Counted from the first letter of the stretch, positions 21,683-29,615 are shown. The stretch is DNA of 32,845 nt from a virus (IMGVR_UViG_3300009379_000033:1-32845), one strand, 5' to 3'. Notes: generated from the sequence alone by a model not told the origin. A program made the numbers and translations.

Positions 21683-22910
21683 GAGATTGCATGGACGGCC
21701 CTGGGCCATCACCACGGATGCCCACGAGGCGATTGTTGCCCTGGTGGAGTCCGGCAAGATTGACGCTTCCATGTTCACCGATGCCGACGAATCCAGTACA
21801 GACCTTGAGGTCACCGATTCCGTGGCGGTGATTCGGATCTCCGGAGCCCTCCAGAAGGAGCGAGCCCGTTACTGGTTCTGGCTGGATCGGGAAAGCACAT
21901 ACGCACAAATTCGTGAAGAGGTGGAAGCGGCCCTTGAGGACTCTGGGGTGAAGACGATCTGCCTCAAGGTGGACTCCCCCGGCGGTGACGTGGACGGCGT
22001 GAAAGAGCTTTCCGACTTCCTCCACCGGGCGGCAAGCAAAAAACCCATCTACGCCTACGCCGACGGTCTGATGTGCAGCGCCGCGTATTGGCTTTCTTCC
22101 ATCGCAAAGGAGATTGCCGCCCCGGCCACGGCCCAGGTGGGGAGCATCGGCGTGGTGACCATGCATGTGGACCGATCCAAGGCCCAGGAGGAGTACGGCT
22201 ACAAGATCACCTACATGACCGCCGGAAAATACAAAGCCTTCGGCAACCCGTCCGAGCCCTTAACCGAGGAATCCAAAGGGTACATCCAGGACCGGCTCGA
22301 CCGGCTTTATAGCATTTTTATCGATGATGTCGCCCGAAACCGTGGCGTTACCACAGACAAAGCCCTCACCATGGCCGATGGGAAAACCTTTTTGGCGCAG
22401 GATGCCCTGGAGATCGGCCTCATCGATCGCGTGGAAGAGAGCTTTGACACCTTTTTAACCAGAATCAAAGAGAGAGAGGAGGTCTTCGTCATGGATTACG
22501 GAGAATTTCAGACCAAACATCCGGAGCTTTACGCAAAGGCGATCAGTGATGGCAAAGACGCGGCAAAAACCGAAGCGGCATCCATGGTGTCAGCCGAATC
22601 AGAGCGGATCATGGGCATTGCAGCTTCCGTTCTTGGCAAGGAGCAAGGGGAGAAACTCACCGCCCTGGTTAGCTCCGGGGCCACCGTGGCCCAGATTGAA
22701 GCTTTCAGCAAGGTGCTGGGAAAGCCTGCTGCAACCCCGGAAGCCACGGAAACAGACGAGGCAGGCAAAGAGGGCGCAAGCCGTCAGAAGATTCTTGACG
22801 GCCTTCGGGCGAGCCACTCCCAGGGTGTGAAACCTGAGGTGGGAGGCGACGACCCATCAGGCGATGATCTTGAAAAGCAGGTGTCTGCCCTGGTGAGCTT
22901 GGTTAGTTAA
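21675..22910 (+). CDS. Capsid maturation protease, S49 family, with C-terminal scaffold part
   Basis: A 411-residue protein. The N-terminal 260 residues are an SppA/S49 serine protease: LKVDSPGGDVDGV, nucleophile S135 in GLMCSAAYWL, GSIGVVTMHVD, and the general-base lysine in MTAGKYKAFG (K185 or K187). It processes head proteins during assembly, as gpC does in lambda. The remainder, from about residue 273, is a helical alanine/glutamate-rich scaffold-like region, and an internal start precedes it (see 22491-22910). GGAGG is six bases before the ATG. Confidence 0.93.
   Translation: MPERLHGRPWAITTDAHEAIVALVESGKIDASMFTDADESSTDLEVTDSVAVIRISGALQKERARYWFWLDRESTYAQIREEVEAALEDSGVKTICLKVDSPGGDVDGVKELSDFLHRAASKKPIYAYADGLMCSAAYWLSSIAKEIAAPATAQVGSIGVVTMHVDRSKAQEEYGYKITYMTAGKYKAFGNPSEPLTEESKGYIQDRLDRLYSIFIDDVARNRGVTTDKALTMADGKTFLAQDALEIGLIDRVEESFDTFLTRIKEREEVFVMDYGEFQTKHPELYAKAISDGKDAAKTEAASMVSAESERIMGIAASVLGKEQGEKLTALVSSGATVAQIEAFSKVLGKPAATPEATETDEAGKEGASRQKILDGLRASHSQGVKPEVGGDDPSGDDLEKQVSALVSLVS
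22491..22910 (+). CDS. Nested scaffolding protein (Nu3-like) within the protease gene
   Basis: An in-frame internal ATG at 22491, codon 273 of the protease gene, is preceded by GAGAGAGGAGG with 8 bases spacing, a far better ribosome binding site than chance inside a gene. The product would be 139 residues, MDYGEFQTKHPELYAKAIS onward, a charged helical protein ending in a Gly/Asp-rich linker and EKQVSALVSLVS. This copies the lambda C/Nu3 arrangement, where Nu3 is the scaffold made from the 3' part of C. Confidence 0.7.
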   Translation: MDYGEFQTKHPELYAKAISDGKDAAKTEAASMVSAESERIMGIAASVLGKEQGEKLTALVSSGATVAQIEAFSKVLGKPAATPEATETDEAGKEGASRQKILDGLRASHSQGVKPEVGGDDPSGDDLEKQVSALVSLVS

Positions 22911-22921
22911 CGCAGGAAAAA

Positions 22922-23020
22922 GCCTCCGGCGGCAAGGTGTGCCACCTTGAAAGCTGGTTCTTTAAAAACCTGTTTGTCTGCCTTTTCAAAAGGCAGGCCC
23001 CCGGCAGGGCCGCCGGAGGC
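22922..23020 (+). repeat. Structured RNA-like element, copy A (decoration gene leader)
   Basis: Outer stem GCCTCCGGCGGC (22922-22933) with GCCGCCGGAGGC (23009-23020). Inside: hairpin CAAGGTG-TGC-CACCTTG (22933-22949), short GGTT/AACC pairing (22956-22970) and hairpin CTGCCTTTT-C-AAAAGGCAG (22978-22996). It is followed after 24 bases by the start codon. A longer copy with matching stems occurs at 24455-24624. Confidence 0.7.
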
Positions 23021-23044
23021 AATTGAGGCAACAAGGAGAAACAA

Positions 23045-23407
23045 ATGCAGCAGATGATTAAACAAGGGGACGTGATCAAGGATCGGGCCTTTCTTGGGGG
23101 GCACCCTCCCGTGACGGTTTCCGGGACCCTGACGAAGGGCCGGGCGTACCTGGCCGGTGAGGTCCTGGGGCAGGTGACGGCGGGCAAGAAACTGAAAGGG
23201 CTTGCCCCTGCGGCAGCCGATGGAACCCAGACGGCCATGGCAATTCTGGCAGGGGACGTGGATGCGACGGCAAGCGATGAGCCATGCGTCATCGTGGTCC
23301 ATGCGGAGGCCATCTCTGACGGTTTGGCCTGGCCCGACGGCATCACGGCTGCCCAGAAGCTCGTAGCCGTTGAGCAGCTCCAGGTAAAAGGTATTTACGT
23401 TAAATAG
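23045..23407 (+). CDS. Head decoration protein, gpD type
   Basis: A 120-residue protein with the HDPD pattern: ...VTVSGTLTKGRAYLAGEVLGQ, AMAILAGDVDATASDEPCVIVVHAE and a final QKLVAVEQLQVKGIYVK. In lambda such trimers clamp the expanded capsid. AAGGAG is eight bases before the ATG. The gene stands between the structured leader A and the capsid gene, 38 bp before the latter, as in lambda D-E. Confidence 0.9.
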   Translation: MQQMIKQGDVIKDRAFLGGHPPVTVSGTLTKGRAYLAGEVLGQVTAGKKLKGLAPAAADGTQTAMAILAGDVDATASDEPCVIVVHAEAISDGLAWPDGITAAQKLVAVEQLQVKGIYVK

Positions 23408-23445
23408 GCGCGCTTGCAGTGCCTGGATAAGGGGAAGAAAAAAAT

Positions 23446-24450
23446 ATGGAAATTGCATGGAGAGTACTGACACGGGCTGTGGAGCAACTGAAGACCCCGC
23501 CCCGGATGCTTCAGGACCTGATTTTTAAGGAGAGGAACGCCAACGAAGCGGACACTATCGATGTGGACATCACCGTGGGTGGTCGAAAGCTCGCTCCTTT
23601 TGTGACGGACGTGGAGGGCGGCAAGGTGGTCTCCGGGTCCACCCGTTCTCAGCGCTCCGTCAAGACGCCCCGCATCCGCTTGAAGGACTCCCTTACCGCA
23701 AAGCAGCTTCGCGGCGAGCGAGGCGTGGGCCAGCCCTTCTACGCCAAGGGACCGAAGTCAGTTGAAGAGGCAGAGCAGGCCAAGGTCATGAAGTCCGCTA
23801 AGGGGCTGAAGGACAGGGTCTTCACCACCCTGGAGTGGATGTGTGCCCAGGCCCTCACCGGCAAACTCGTTGTGGAGCAGGACAACGTGGCGTTTGAGGT
23901 GGATTACCAGATGCCTGCGGATCATAAGGTGGTCCTGGTCGGGGAATCGAAATGGACGGGGACCGAAGCCGATCCATTGAACGATATGCAGGCATGGAAC
24001 GACATGATCGTGGACAAGCTCGGGCGCGGGGCCACCATCATGATCTGTGGCACCGAAGCGGCTAAGGCCTTGAGGAAGACGGTCCCCAAGAGCGAGTGGA
24101 TGGACAGGACGAAGCATGTGCAGGTCGGTGGACTGGTTTGGGAGATGTCCTCCAACTACATGGGCAACCTGGGCGGGATCGATATCTATCGGTACGGGTC
24201 CTCCTTCGACGATGCCTCTGGGGCCGCTCGGCAGCTCATCGCCGCCGACAAGGTCTATATGGTGGCCACAGATGCCCGGATCAGCATTGAGTTCGGCAAC
24301 ATCCTGGACTTAGACGCCAACGTCGTGGGCGAACTCTTCGCAAAAAACTGGAAAGAGAAAGACCCCTCCGTCCTCTGGAACCTGGTGGAGTCCCGCCCCC
24401 TGCCCGTTATCTGGGAGCCGGAAGCCGTGGTTGAGGCGGACGTTCTTTAA
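23446..24450 (+). CDS. Major capsid protein, gpE family
   Basis: A 334-residue HK97-fold capsid protein of the lambda gpE class: it starts with PPRMLQDLIFKERNANEADT, then VTDVEGGKVVSGSTRSQRSV and TPRIRLKDSLTAKQL, and later LTGKLVVEQDNVAFEVDYQM, ATIMICGTEAAKALRK, and ends KNWKEKDPSVLWNLVESRPLP, all family hallmarks. Expected to be the most abundant protein. The RNA element B follows immediately after the stop codon. Confidence 0.95.
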   Translation: MEIAWRVLTRAVEQLKTPPRMLQDLIFKERNANEADTIDVDITVGGRKLAPFVTDVEGGKVVSGSTRSQRSVKTPRIRLKDSLTAKQLRGERGVGQPFYAKGPKSVEEAEQAKVMKSAKGLKDRVFTTLEWMCAQALTGKLVVEQDNVAFEVDYQMPADHKVVLVGESKWTGTEADPLNDMQAWNDMIVDKLGRGATIMICGTEAAKALRKTVPKSEWMDRTKHVQVGGLVWEMSSNYMGNLGGIDIYRYGSSFDDASGAARQLIAADKVYMVATDARISIEFGNILDLDANVVGELFAKNWKEKDPSVLWNLVESRPLPVIWEPEAVVEADVL

Positions 24451-24454
24451 AAGC

Positions 24455-24624
24455 TGCCTCCGGCGGCAAGGTGGAGCCACCTTGAAAGCTGGTTGCTGAT
24501 GCGCTTTGCCCTCGTACCTCGGGCAAAGCGCAACGGCGGTTATCGCAAATTTTAAAACCTGTTTATCAGACCCCTTTTAATCTGATGGGCAAAAGCTTGG
24601 CCGTCGGCAGACCCGCCGGAGGCA
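24455..24624 (+). repeat. Structured RNA-like element, copy B (after the capsid gene)
   Basis: Outer stem TGCCTCCGGCGG/CCGCCGGAGGCA (24455-24466, 24613-24624). Inside: CAAGGTG-GAGC-CACCTTG (24467-24484), an added 11-bp hairpin GCGCTTTGCCC/GGGCAAAGCGC (24501-24531) where copy A has only a short loop, and ATCAGA/TCTGAT (24565-24586) replacing the last hairpin of copy A with different bases. The core strings AAAGCTGGTT and AAACCTGTTT are shared with copy A. Confidence 0.7.
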
Positions 24625-24640
24625 CACAAAGGAGACCATC

Positions 24641-24835
24641 ATGGCGCGAAAGGCCAAAGACAAGAAAGTATCCCTGCTTCGGACTGTAAACCACGGGGGG
24701 ACGTATTACCCGCCCGGGGAGGTTTTAGTGCTGCCTGCCGACATCGCGGAGGAGTTGATTGACGGTGAGGCGGCGGAGCCTGTGCTGGCTGTGGCAGTGG
24801 TTGAGGAGCGTGAGCTTCTCGATACGGATGACTAA
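24641..24835 (+). CDS. Unknown small protein of the head operon
   Basis: A 64-residue protein, MARKAKDKKVSLLRTVNHGG at the N-terminus and TYYPPGEVLVLPADIAEELI in the middle, a small SH3-like pattern seen in phage head-completion-region proteins of the DUF7210 type. AAAGGAG lies before the ATG. Placed between capsid and lysis genes. The acidic C-terminus (EERELLDTDD) is followed at once by palindrome copy 2. Confidence 0.7.
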   Translation: MARKAKDKKVSLLRTVNHGGTYYPPGEVLVLPADIAEELIDGEAAEPVLAVAVVEERELLDTDD

Positions 24836-24863
24836 GGCGAATGTCTACGCGTAGACATTCGCC
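24836..24863. repeat. Palindrome copy 2, candidate ParB site or RNA hairpin
   Basis: A perfect 28-bp palindrome centred on TGTCTACGCGTAGACA (24842-24857), with GGCGAA to the left and TTCGCC to the right. It occupies the whole gap between two genes and ends three bases before the AAAGGGG ribosome binding site of the GAF-like gene. Confidence 0.7.
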
Positions 24864-24881
24864 CGAAAGGGGTTGGAACAG

Positions 24882-25541
24882 ATGGACGCAACAACCTGGA
24901 AGGCCATTGAGGTCAGTTCAAAGATAATGAACAGCCACGGCACATGGGTGGGACTTTTTACCCTGGCTCTGGGGCTGTTTGCCGGGAACGGGTGGCAGCT
25001 TCGGATTCAGCAACGCCTCAAGAACCGCTTTCGAAAAGAGCTGTTCGGCAAGATGCAGACGGGCAAGCAGGTGAACGACGCTTTGGACGGCCTCCTCATC
25101 GACTTGGATTGCGAGCGCGCCACCGTTTTCCAGTATCACAACGGCAACCAGAACGCGGTGGGGGTGCATTTTGACCGGTGCAGTAATACCCATGAACGTG
25201 TGCAGGTGGGGGCCTCGCCTCTCATGACGACCTTGCAGAGCCTGCCCAACTCGTTTTTTGCGAGCTGGAATACCGAGATGATGAAGATGAAGGAGATCCA
25301 TTGCCCGGACCTTGAGACCCTTCGGGGCACGGATTTTGGCCTGTACCAGTTCTTGGGGGAGCAGGGTGTCCGCTCCTTCTATCTGGTGGGGATCTTCTCC
25401 TTTGACGGGGACCCGGTGGGTTTTGTGGGGGTCCATTATTGCAGGGAGACGCGGGACCTTTCCCCGGAGGAGCTGGACCGGCTCCGGGCCACCTCTCTGA
25501 AGATCTGCGGCCTGGTGCTGGCTGGGAAGGGGGGTTCTTGA
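24882..25541 (+). CDS. Membrane-anchored GAF-like protein
   Basis: A 219-residue protein starting MDATTWKAIEVSSKIMN at ATG 24882 (AAAGGGG upstream; a TTG nine bases earlier is less likely). Residues 20-40 (TWVGLFTLALGLFAGNGW) form one membrane segment; a basic stretch LKNRFRKELFGKM follows. The rest looks like a GAF-type sensor domain: ERATVFQYHNGNQNAVGVHF, LGEQGVRSFYLVGIF, DGDPVGFVGVHYC and a closing LDRLRATSLKICGLVL helix. A soluble GAF-like domain attached to the membrane in front of the lysis genes is unusual. Ligand unknown. It overlaps the next gene. Confidence 0.65.
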   Translation: MDATTWKAIEVSSKIMNSHGTWVGLFTLALGLFAGNGWQLRIQQRLKNRFRKELFGKMQTGKQVNDALDGLLIDLDCERATVFQYHNGNQNAVGVHFDRCSNTHERVQVGASPLMTTLQSLPNSFFASWNTEMMKMKEIHCPDLETLRGTDFGLYQFLGEQGVRSFYLVGIFSFDGDPVGFVGVHYCRETRDLSPEELDRLRATSLKICGLVLAGKGGS

Positions 25542-25960
25542 GGCTCTCGCTGCTTCGCACGGAAACCTGCGACCAGGGGACCTTCGGCGTGATCATGACA
25601 CCTGAAGGAAAAGTCTACCGGACCCTGGAGCTGCCCAGGAGGGAGAACAGGCCGAACATCTCCTGCATCCCTGCGGGGATCTACGAGGTTCGGTGGGTTT
25701 ACTCTCCGAAGTTCAGGTGGTGCTACCAGATCATGGATGTGCCGGGCAGGACCCACATCAAGATGCATTCTGCCAACTATGGGGGGGATGTCTCCAAGGG
25801 GTTCAAGACCCACCTGCTCGGCTGTGTGGCCTTGGGCATGTACACCGGAACCCTGGGGAATCAGAGGGCGGTACTCTGCTCCCGCATCGCGGTGAGCGGC
25901 TTCAACCGGGAGCTGGCCGGGCAACCCTTCACTCTGACAATTAAGGAGCTTTACAGATGA
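25538..25960 (+). CDS. DUF5675-like protein, lysis-region
   Basis: A 140-residue protein read from TTG 25538, which overlaps the upstream stop (TTGA) and has AAGGGGGG before it; a start further upstream would lie deep in the neighbour. Hallmarks of DUF5675 are present: LRTETCDQGTFGVIM, YRTLELPRRENRPNISCIPAGIYEVRW, DVPGRTHIKMHSANY, LLGCVALG. The conserved H and C in a beta-rich fold resemble L,D-transpeptidase-like or hydrolase enzymes acting on cell wall, and the gene lies next to a holin, so endolysin-like work is plausible but not shown. Confidence 0.75.
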   Translation: MRLSLLRTETCDQGTFGVIMTPEGKVYRTLELPRRENRPNISCIPAGIYEVRWVYSPKFRWCYQIMDVPGRTHIKMHSANYGGDVSKGFKTHLLGCVALGMYTGTLGNQRAVLCSRIAVSGFNRELAGQPFTLTIKELYR

Positions 25961-26487
25961 TTGAATTGATAACGGGCTCGGCCTTCGGGCTTATCGGATC
26001 TGCGGTGACTAACATCTTCGGCCTGATGAAGCAGAAACAGGTGAACAAGCAGGAGGTGACGCTCCGGCAGATCGATCTTGAGGCCATGGACAAGGAGTAT
26101 GAGTTCCGGGACCGGGGAGCTACGCGAGAGGCTGAGACCGCCCTCTCCCTTTCAGCGGACAAGCTGATGGTGGAGAGTTTCGGGCACGACGCGGCCAGTT
26201 ACTCCAAAGGGGTGAAACCCAGTGCGCTTGGCTCCTTTCTTCTTGTGATCGTAGATTTTGTGCGGGGGCTCACCCGTTCCGGCCTCACCATTTACCTGAT
26301 CTGGCAGGTTTACTCCACCCGAGTCGAGGTGCAGGGGGTTCTTGATTCCATCGGGGCTTCGGCCCTGGATGCGGGGACCGCCCTGGGTATCTATCAGGAA
26401 GTGGTGAAGATGACGCTCTTCCTGGCGTCTGCTGCCATCTCCTGGTGGTTCGGCACACGGGCCAAAGGCTCACAGGTGAAACCATGA
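25957..26487 (+). CDS. Holin of the three-transmembrane type
   Basis: A 176-residue protein overlapping its neighbours by ATGA on each side. It has an N-terminal hydrophobic segment (ITGSAFGLIGSAVTNIFGLM), a charged helical part (QKQVNKQEVTLRQIDLEAMD) and C-terminal membrane segments (SFLLVIVDFVRGLT, LTIYLIWQVYST, MTLFLASAAISWWFG). This is the pattern of the GTA/3TM holin family that permeabilises the inner membrane at lysis. It pairs with the DUF5675-like gene. Confidence 0.78.
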   Translation: MIELITGSAFGLIGSAVTNIFGLMKQKQVNKQEVTLRQIDLEAMDKEYEFRDRGATREAETALSLSADKLMVESFGHDAASYSKGVKPSALGSFLLVIVDFVRGLTRSGLTIYLIWQVYSTRVEVQGVLDSIGASALDAGTALGIYQEVVKMTLFLASAAISWWFGTRAKGSQVKP

Positions 26488-26783
26488 ATTTCCATGAGCT
26501 GGTGGAACGGGACAACGCGGCGTTTGTGAACCCCGGCGAGTTCGGCGACACGATCCTATGGAACGGCAAGCCCGTTTACGGGGATGTGGCGGATGGGGAG
26601 GTCGAAAGCTCCGAGTATCGAGGGGTGAACATTCGAATCAAAACGGTGACCGTTGACGCAGGGGCGGTGGCGGCACCGGTGCCCGATGAGATGGTGGATC
26701 TGGATGGGGAGTCCCTTCGGGTGAAGACGGCAGAGGATGAGTTCGGGCTTCTGGAAGTCACTTTTTATAGGAATGAATCATAA
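26484..26783 (+). CDS. Head-tail attachment protein (gpFII-like)
   Basis: A 99-residue protein starting MNFHELVERDNAAFVNPGEF at ATG 26484, overlapping the holin stop by ATGA. FxxxVxRDxxxxFxNPxEFGDTIxWNGKPV is the mark of the phage head-tail attachment family that includes lambda gpFII. A C-terminal beta-rich part ends TFYRNES. Its gene shares a base with the next start (TAATG). Confidence 0.85.
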   Translation: MNFHELVERDNAAFVNPGEFGDTILWNGKPVYGDVADGEVESSEYRGVNIRIKTVTVDAGAVAAPVPDEMVDLDGESLRVKTAEDEFGLLEVTFYRNES

Positions 26784-27364
26784 TGTTTGAGATTGAAGTT
26801 AAGGAAGACACGGAGAATGTCGCACTCTTTTTCAAAACATTCGGCCCAAAAGCCGATCAGGCGATGGCACGAGCCTTGAGACGGGCAGCCACCAGCATCA
26901 AAGTCCGCGCAGGACAAGAGGCCAGGAAGCGTTACAACATCAAGGCAACGGCTGTGAAAAAAGCAGCAGTCGTTAAGTTTAATCGGTCGGACCAGTCGGC
27001 AACGGCTATCTTCAGCTCCATTCGATTGCCTCTGGCAAACTTCGAACCGTCAAAGCGGCCCCGCAAAGCAGGCAGGGCTACGCCGACGCTGACGGTCAAA
27101 GTAAAGGCCACCAGGAAACCCGTTCGAACGGTCTTTGTGGCAAAAATGAAAAGCGGGCATACCGGCGTTTTCCGGCGTACCGGCAAAAAAGGCAGAAATG
27201 GAAAACCGTATCTTGAGGCCATCGAAGAGCTGACATCCGTGTCCATCCCCCAAATGGTCGGCAACCCCGAAGTGCGGAAGTATGTGCAGGAGCTGGCCCT
27301 TGAGACCTTTGACAAAAATTTTACGCACGAAATGAACTACCTGATCCAGAAAGGAGGCAAGTGA
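26783..27364 (+). CDS. Minor tail protein Z-like (tail completion)
   Basis: A 193-residue basic protein: MARALRRAATSIKVRAGQEA, RYNIKATAVKKAAVVKFNRS, FRRTGKKGRNGKPYLEAIEEL and SVSIPQMVGNPEVRKYVQEL fit the gpZ family of tail completion proteins. It follows the head-tail attachment gene directly and precedes the tail terminator candidate, the usual connector gene order. Confidence 0.88.
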   Translation: MFEIEVKEDTENVALFFKTFGPKADQAMARALRRAATSIKVRAGQEARKRYNIKATAVKKAAVVKFNRSDQSATAIFSSIRLPLANFEPSKRPRKAGRATPTLTVKVKATRKPVRTVFVAKMKSGHTGVFRRTGKKGRNGKPYLEAIEELTSVSIPQMVGNPEVRKYVQELALETFDKNFTHEMNYLIQKGGK

Positions 27365-27852
27365 TGCCCTTTGGACTGATCAAAGGAGTTGAGGCCCTGC
27401 TGGCCGATGGCCTGAAGGACCCCCGGTTCCGGGTTCCCGGCTTGGATGAGGCCTATGCTCCGGCCCAGATCTTTCTTGGTGAGCTTCCCTCTAAAAAACA
27501 GGGCCAGATTGATTTCCCTTACGTGATTCTTCAGGCCGTCTCCGGCAGCGATCAGGATGAAAGCTCTGAGGTAACTGTCAAAATCCTTTGCGGGATCTAC
27601 ACGGCGGAGGGTGTTGAGGCGGGTGTGAACGACATCCTCAACCTCACCGCGCGATGCCGGAGGATTGTACTCTCAAGTCGAAGAACCGGGGACGGCTGGT
27701 TTACCTTAAAGCTTCCAGTGAAATGGGAATGTGGAGATCCGGACGCGAAGTATTTTCAACCCCGTCCCTATGCTGAGGGAGAGATCACCACGGTGTGGGA
27801 GACGGCGGGGATTCGGCAAACATTAACGGAAGAAGAGGAGGCATGTCTCTGA
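27364..27852 (+). CDS. Probable tail terminator/completion protein
   Basis: A 162-residue protein starting at ATG 27364 (AAGGAGG six bases upstream; a GTG directly before is in frame). The sequence FGLIKGVEALLADGLKDPRF and DFPYVILQAVSGSDQDESSE, then VKILCGIYTAEGVEAGVNDI with LNLTARCRRIVLS, follows the alpha-beta pattern of gpU-type tail terminators. The position between gpZ-like and sheath genes agrees. Family assigned by pattern and order, not by a clear motif. Confidence 0.65.
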   Translation: MPFGLIKGVEALLADGLKDPRFRVPGLDEAYAPAQIFLGELPSKKQGQIDFPYVILQAVSGSDQDESSEVTVKILCGIYTAEGVEAGVNDILNLTARCRRIVLSSRRTGDGWFTLKLPVKWECGDPDAKYFQPRPYAEGEITTVWETAGIRQTLTEEEEACL

Positions 27853-28130
27853 TGGCGGCAACAAAGAAAATAACATCAACAGTGGTTAAAGAGAAAAAAC
27901 CGGCTCAAGTCGCTTATGTGGGGCCGGAGGTTCGGCAGCCGGTGCATATCACCCGGTACCAGGTGTTCAGAAACGGCCTGCCCAAAGAGGTTGCAGCCTA
28001 CTTCAAAAAGCGGACGGAGCTGAACCGCTTTCTGGTGCCAGTGGAAAATCTTGCCATGGCCATGGCCGACCTCAACAACCCTGGGTCGCTTCTGGCCCGA
28101 AAATACGCTGAAGCGAAAGGAGCCAAGTAA
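27852..28130 (+). CDS. Unknown small basic protein before the sheath gene
   Basis: A 92-residue protein read from ATG 27852, which overlaps the upstream TGA (TGATG); an in-frame ATG at 27843 is also possible and sits right after GAGGAGG. Basic N-terminus (MAATKKITSTVVKEKKPAQV), then VRQPVHITRYQVFRNGLPKE and RTELNRFLVPVENLAMAMAD. Similar small proteins precede sheath genes in Mu/P2-like phages, but no family is named here. Confidence 0.65.
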   Translation: MAATKKITSTVVKEKKPAQVAYVGPEVRQPVHITRYQVFRNGLPKEVAAYFKKRTELNRFLVPVENLAMAMADLNNPGSLLARKYAEAKGAK

Positions 28131-28132
28131 TT

Positions 28133-29569
28133 ATGACATACAGACACGGTGTTTATGCATCGCAGATGCCCACGTCCATCACGCCACCCCGGAAGGTGTC
28201 CGCATCTCTGCCGGTGGTGGTGGGAACGGCCCCTGTGCACCTGGCAAAGGGCGGGATCGGGCCGGTGAACAAGGTGACCATGGCCTACACCTACAGCGAA
28301 GCCGTGGAGCTGCTGGGCTATTCGGATGCCTGGGAGAAGTACACGCTCTGTGAGTTCATCTATTCCCATTTTGCCCTGTTCGCCCTGGCTCCCATTGTCT
28401 TCATCAACGTCTTTGATCCGGCGGTTCACAAAGCCGCCGCCCCGGAAGGCGAGGCGACCTTTGCGGATGGCGCTATCACCTTGGATCATGGGGATCTTCT
28501 CGGGCCGGTGGTGATCACCTCTTCGGACAAGGCCACCACCTACGTGGAAGACACGGATTATGAGGTGGACCGGATTGCCGGGGTGATCCGGCGCATTGCC
28601 ACCGGTACCATCACAGCCGATGCCACAGTCAACCGCACCTATACCTACGCGGACCCCTCCAAGGTAACGGCTGCGGATATCGTGGGTGGGGTGGACGGTA
28701 CCACGGGAAAACTCACCGGCCTGGAGCTGGTGAACGAGGTGTTCCCCAAGTATCGCCTGGTGCCTGGTCTTGTTGTGGCCCCGGGCTGGTCTTCGGCCTC
28801 CACGGTCTCGGCGGTGATGACGGCCAAAGCGAAAAACATCAACGGGCTGTTTGGTTGCAAGGCGATTATCGACATCGATGACGCCACGGTGACCCGGTAC
28901 AGCGACGCGCCGGAATACAAAAACCAGAACAACCTCACCGACGCGGCGCAGATCGTCTGCTGGCCCAAGGTGAAGCTGGGGCAAAAGACCTTCCATATGT
29001 CCACTCAGATTGCCGGGCTCATCGCCCAGGTGGATGCGGACAACGAGGATATCCCTTACGCGTCGCCATCCAACCACAATTTCCAGATGGACGCCATGGT
29101 GGCAAACGGGGAAGAGGTGTGGCTTCAGCCGGAGCAGGCGAATTATTTGAACGGCAACGGCATCGTGACGGCCCTGAACTTCATCGGCGGGTGGAAATGC
29201 TGGGGCAACCGGACGGCCTGCTATCCCGCCAACACCGACCCCAAAGATTCTTGGATTTCGGTGAGCCGGATGTTCACCTGGGTGGGCAACACCCTGATCC
29301 TGAGCCACTGGTCCAAGCTCGACGCCCCGGCAAAGCGGCGGTTCATCGAGACCATTCGGGACTCTGCCCAGATGTGGCTGGACGGGCTTGTCTCCCGGCA
29401 GTTCCTCCTGGGCGCGAGGGTGGAGTTTCAGGCCGATGAAAACGCCGTGACGGACATGATGGACGGGATCTCCCGGTTCCATGTCTACATGACGCCGCCT
29501 TCACCGGCCAGGGAGATCGACTTCATCCAGGAGTACGATCCGGCCTATTTTTCAACCCTTTTTGCCTAA
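28133..29569 (+). CDS. Contractile tail sheath protein
   Basis: A 478-residue sheath subunit, so the phage is a myovirus. It begins MTYRHGVYASQMPTSITPP with SASLPVVVGTAPVHLA, the usual N-terminal handshake strand, and SEAVELLGYSDAWEKYTLCE; the C-terminal domain has LILSHWSKLDAPAKRRFIET, LDGLVSRQFLLGARVEF and a final strand HVYMTPPSPAREIDFIQEYD, all typical. The start is two bases after the preceding stop; GAAAGGAG lies upstream. It is followed by palindrome copy 3. Confidence 0.95.
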   Translation: MTYRHGVYASQMPTSITPPRKVSASLPVVVGTAPVHLAKGGIGPVNKVTMAYTYSEAVELLGYSDAWEKYTLCEFIYSHFALFALAPIVFINVFDPAVHKAAAPEGEATFADGAITLDHGDLLGPVVITSSDKATTYVEDTDYEVDRIAGVIRRIATGTITADATVNRTYTYADPSKVTAADIVGGVDGTTGKLTGLELVNEVFPKYRLVPGLVVAPGWSSASTVSAVMTAKAKNINGLFGCKAIIDIDDATVTRYSDAPEYKNQNNLTDAAQIVCWPKVKLGQKTFHMSTQIAGLIAQVDADNEDIPYASPSNHNFQMDAMVANGEEVWLQPEQANYLNGNGIVTALNFIGGWKCWGNRTACYPANTDPKDSWISVSRMFTWVGNTLILSHWSKLDAPAKRRFIETIRDSAQMWLDGLVSRQFLLGARVEFQADENAVTDMMDGISRFHVYMTPPSPAREIDFIQEYDPAYFSTLFA

Positions 29570-29587
29570 TTTTTCGCATATCAGGCT

Positions 29588-29615
29588 TTGGGATGTCTAC
29601 GCGTAGACATTCCAA
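29588..29615. repeat. Palindrome copy 3 (between sheath and tube genes)
   Basis: TGTCTACGCGTAGACA at 29594-29609, extended to 28 bp with a single mismatch (TTGGGA on the left, TTCCAA on the right). It ends 21 bases before the tube gene start codon. Confidence 0.7.

Noticed and set aside
24490-24535. CTGATG next to a long hairpin in element B recalls the hammerhead ribozyme core.
   Set aside because: The core CUGANGA is incomplete, the required GAAA after stem II is absent, and copy A has no such string.
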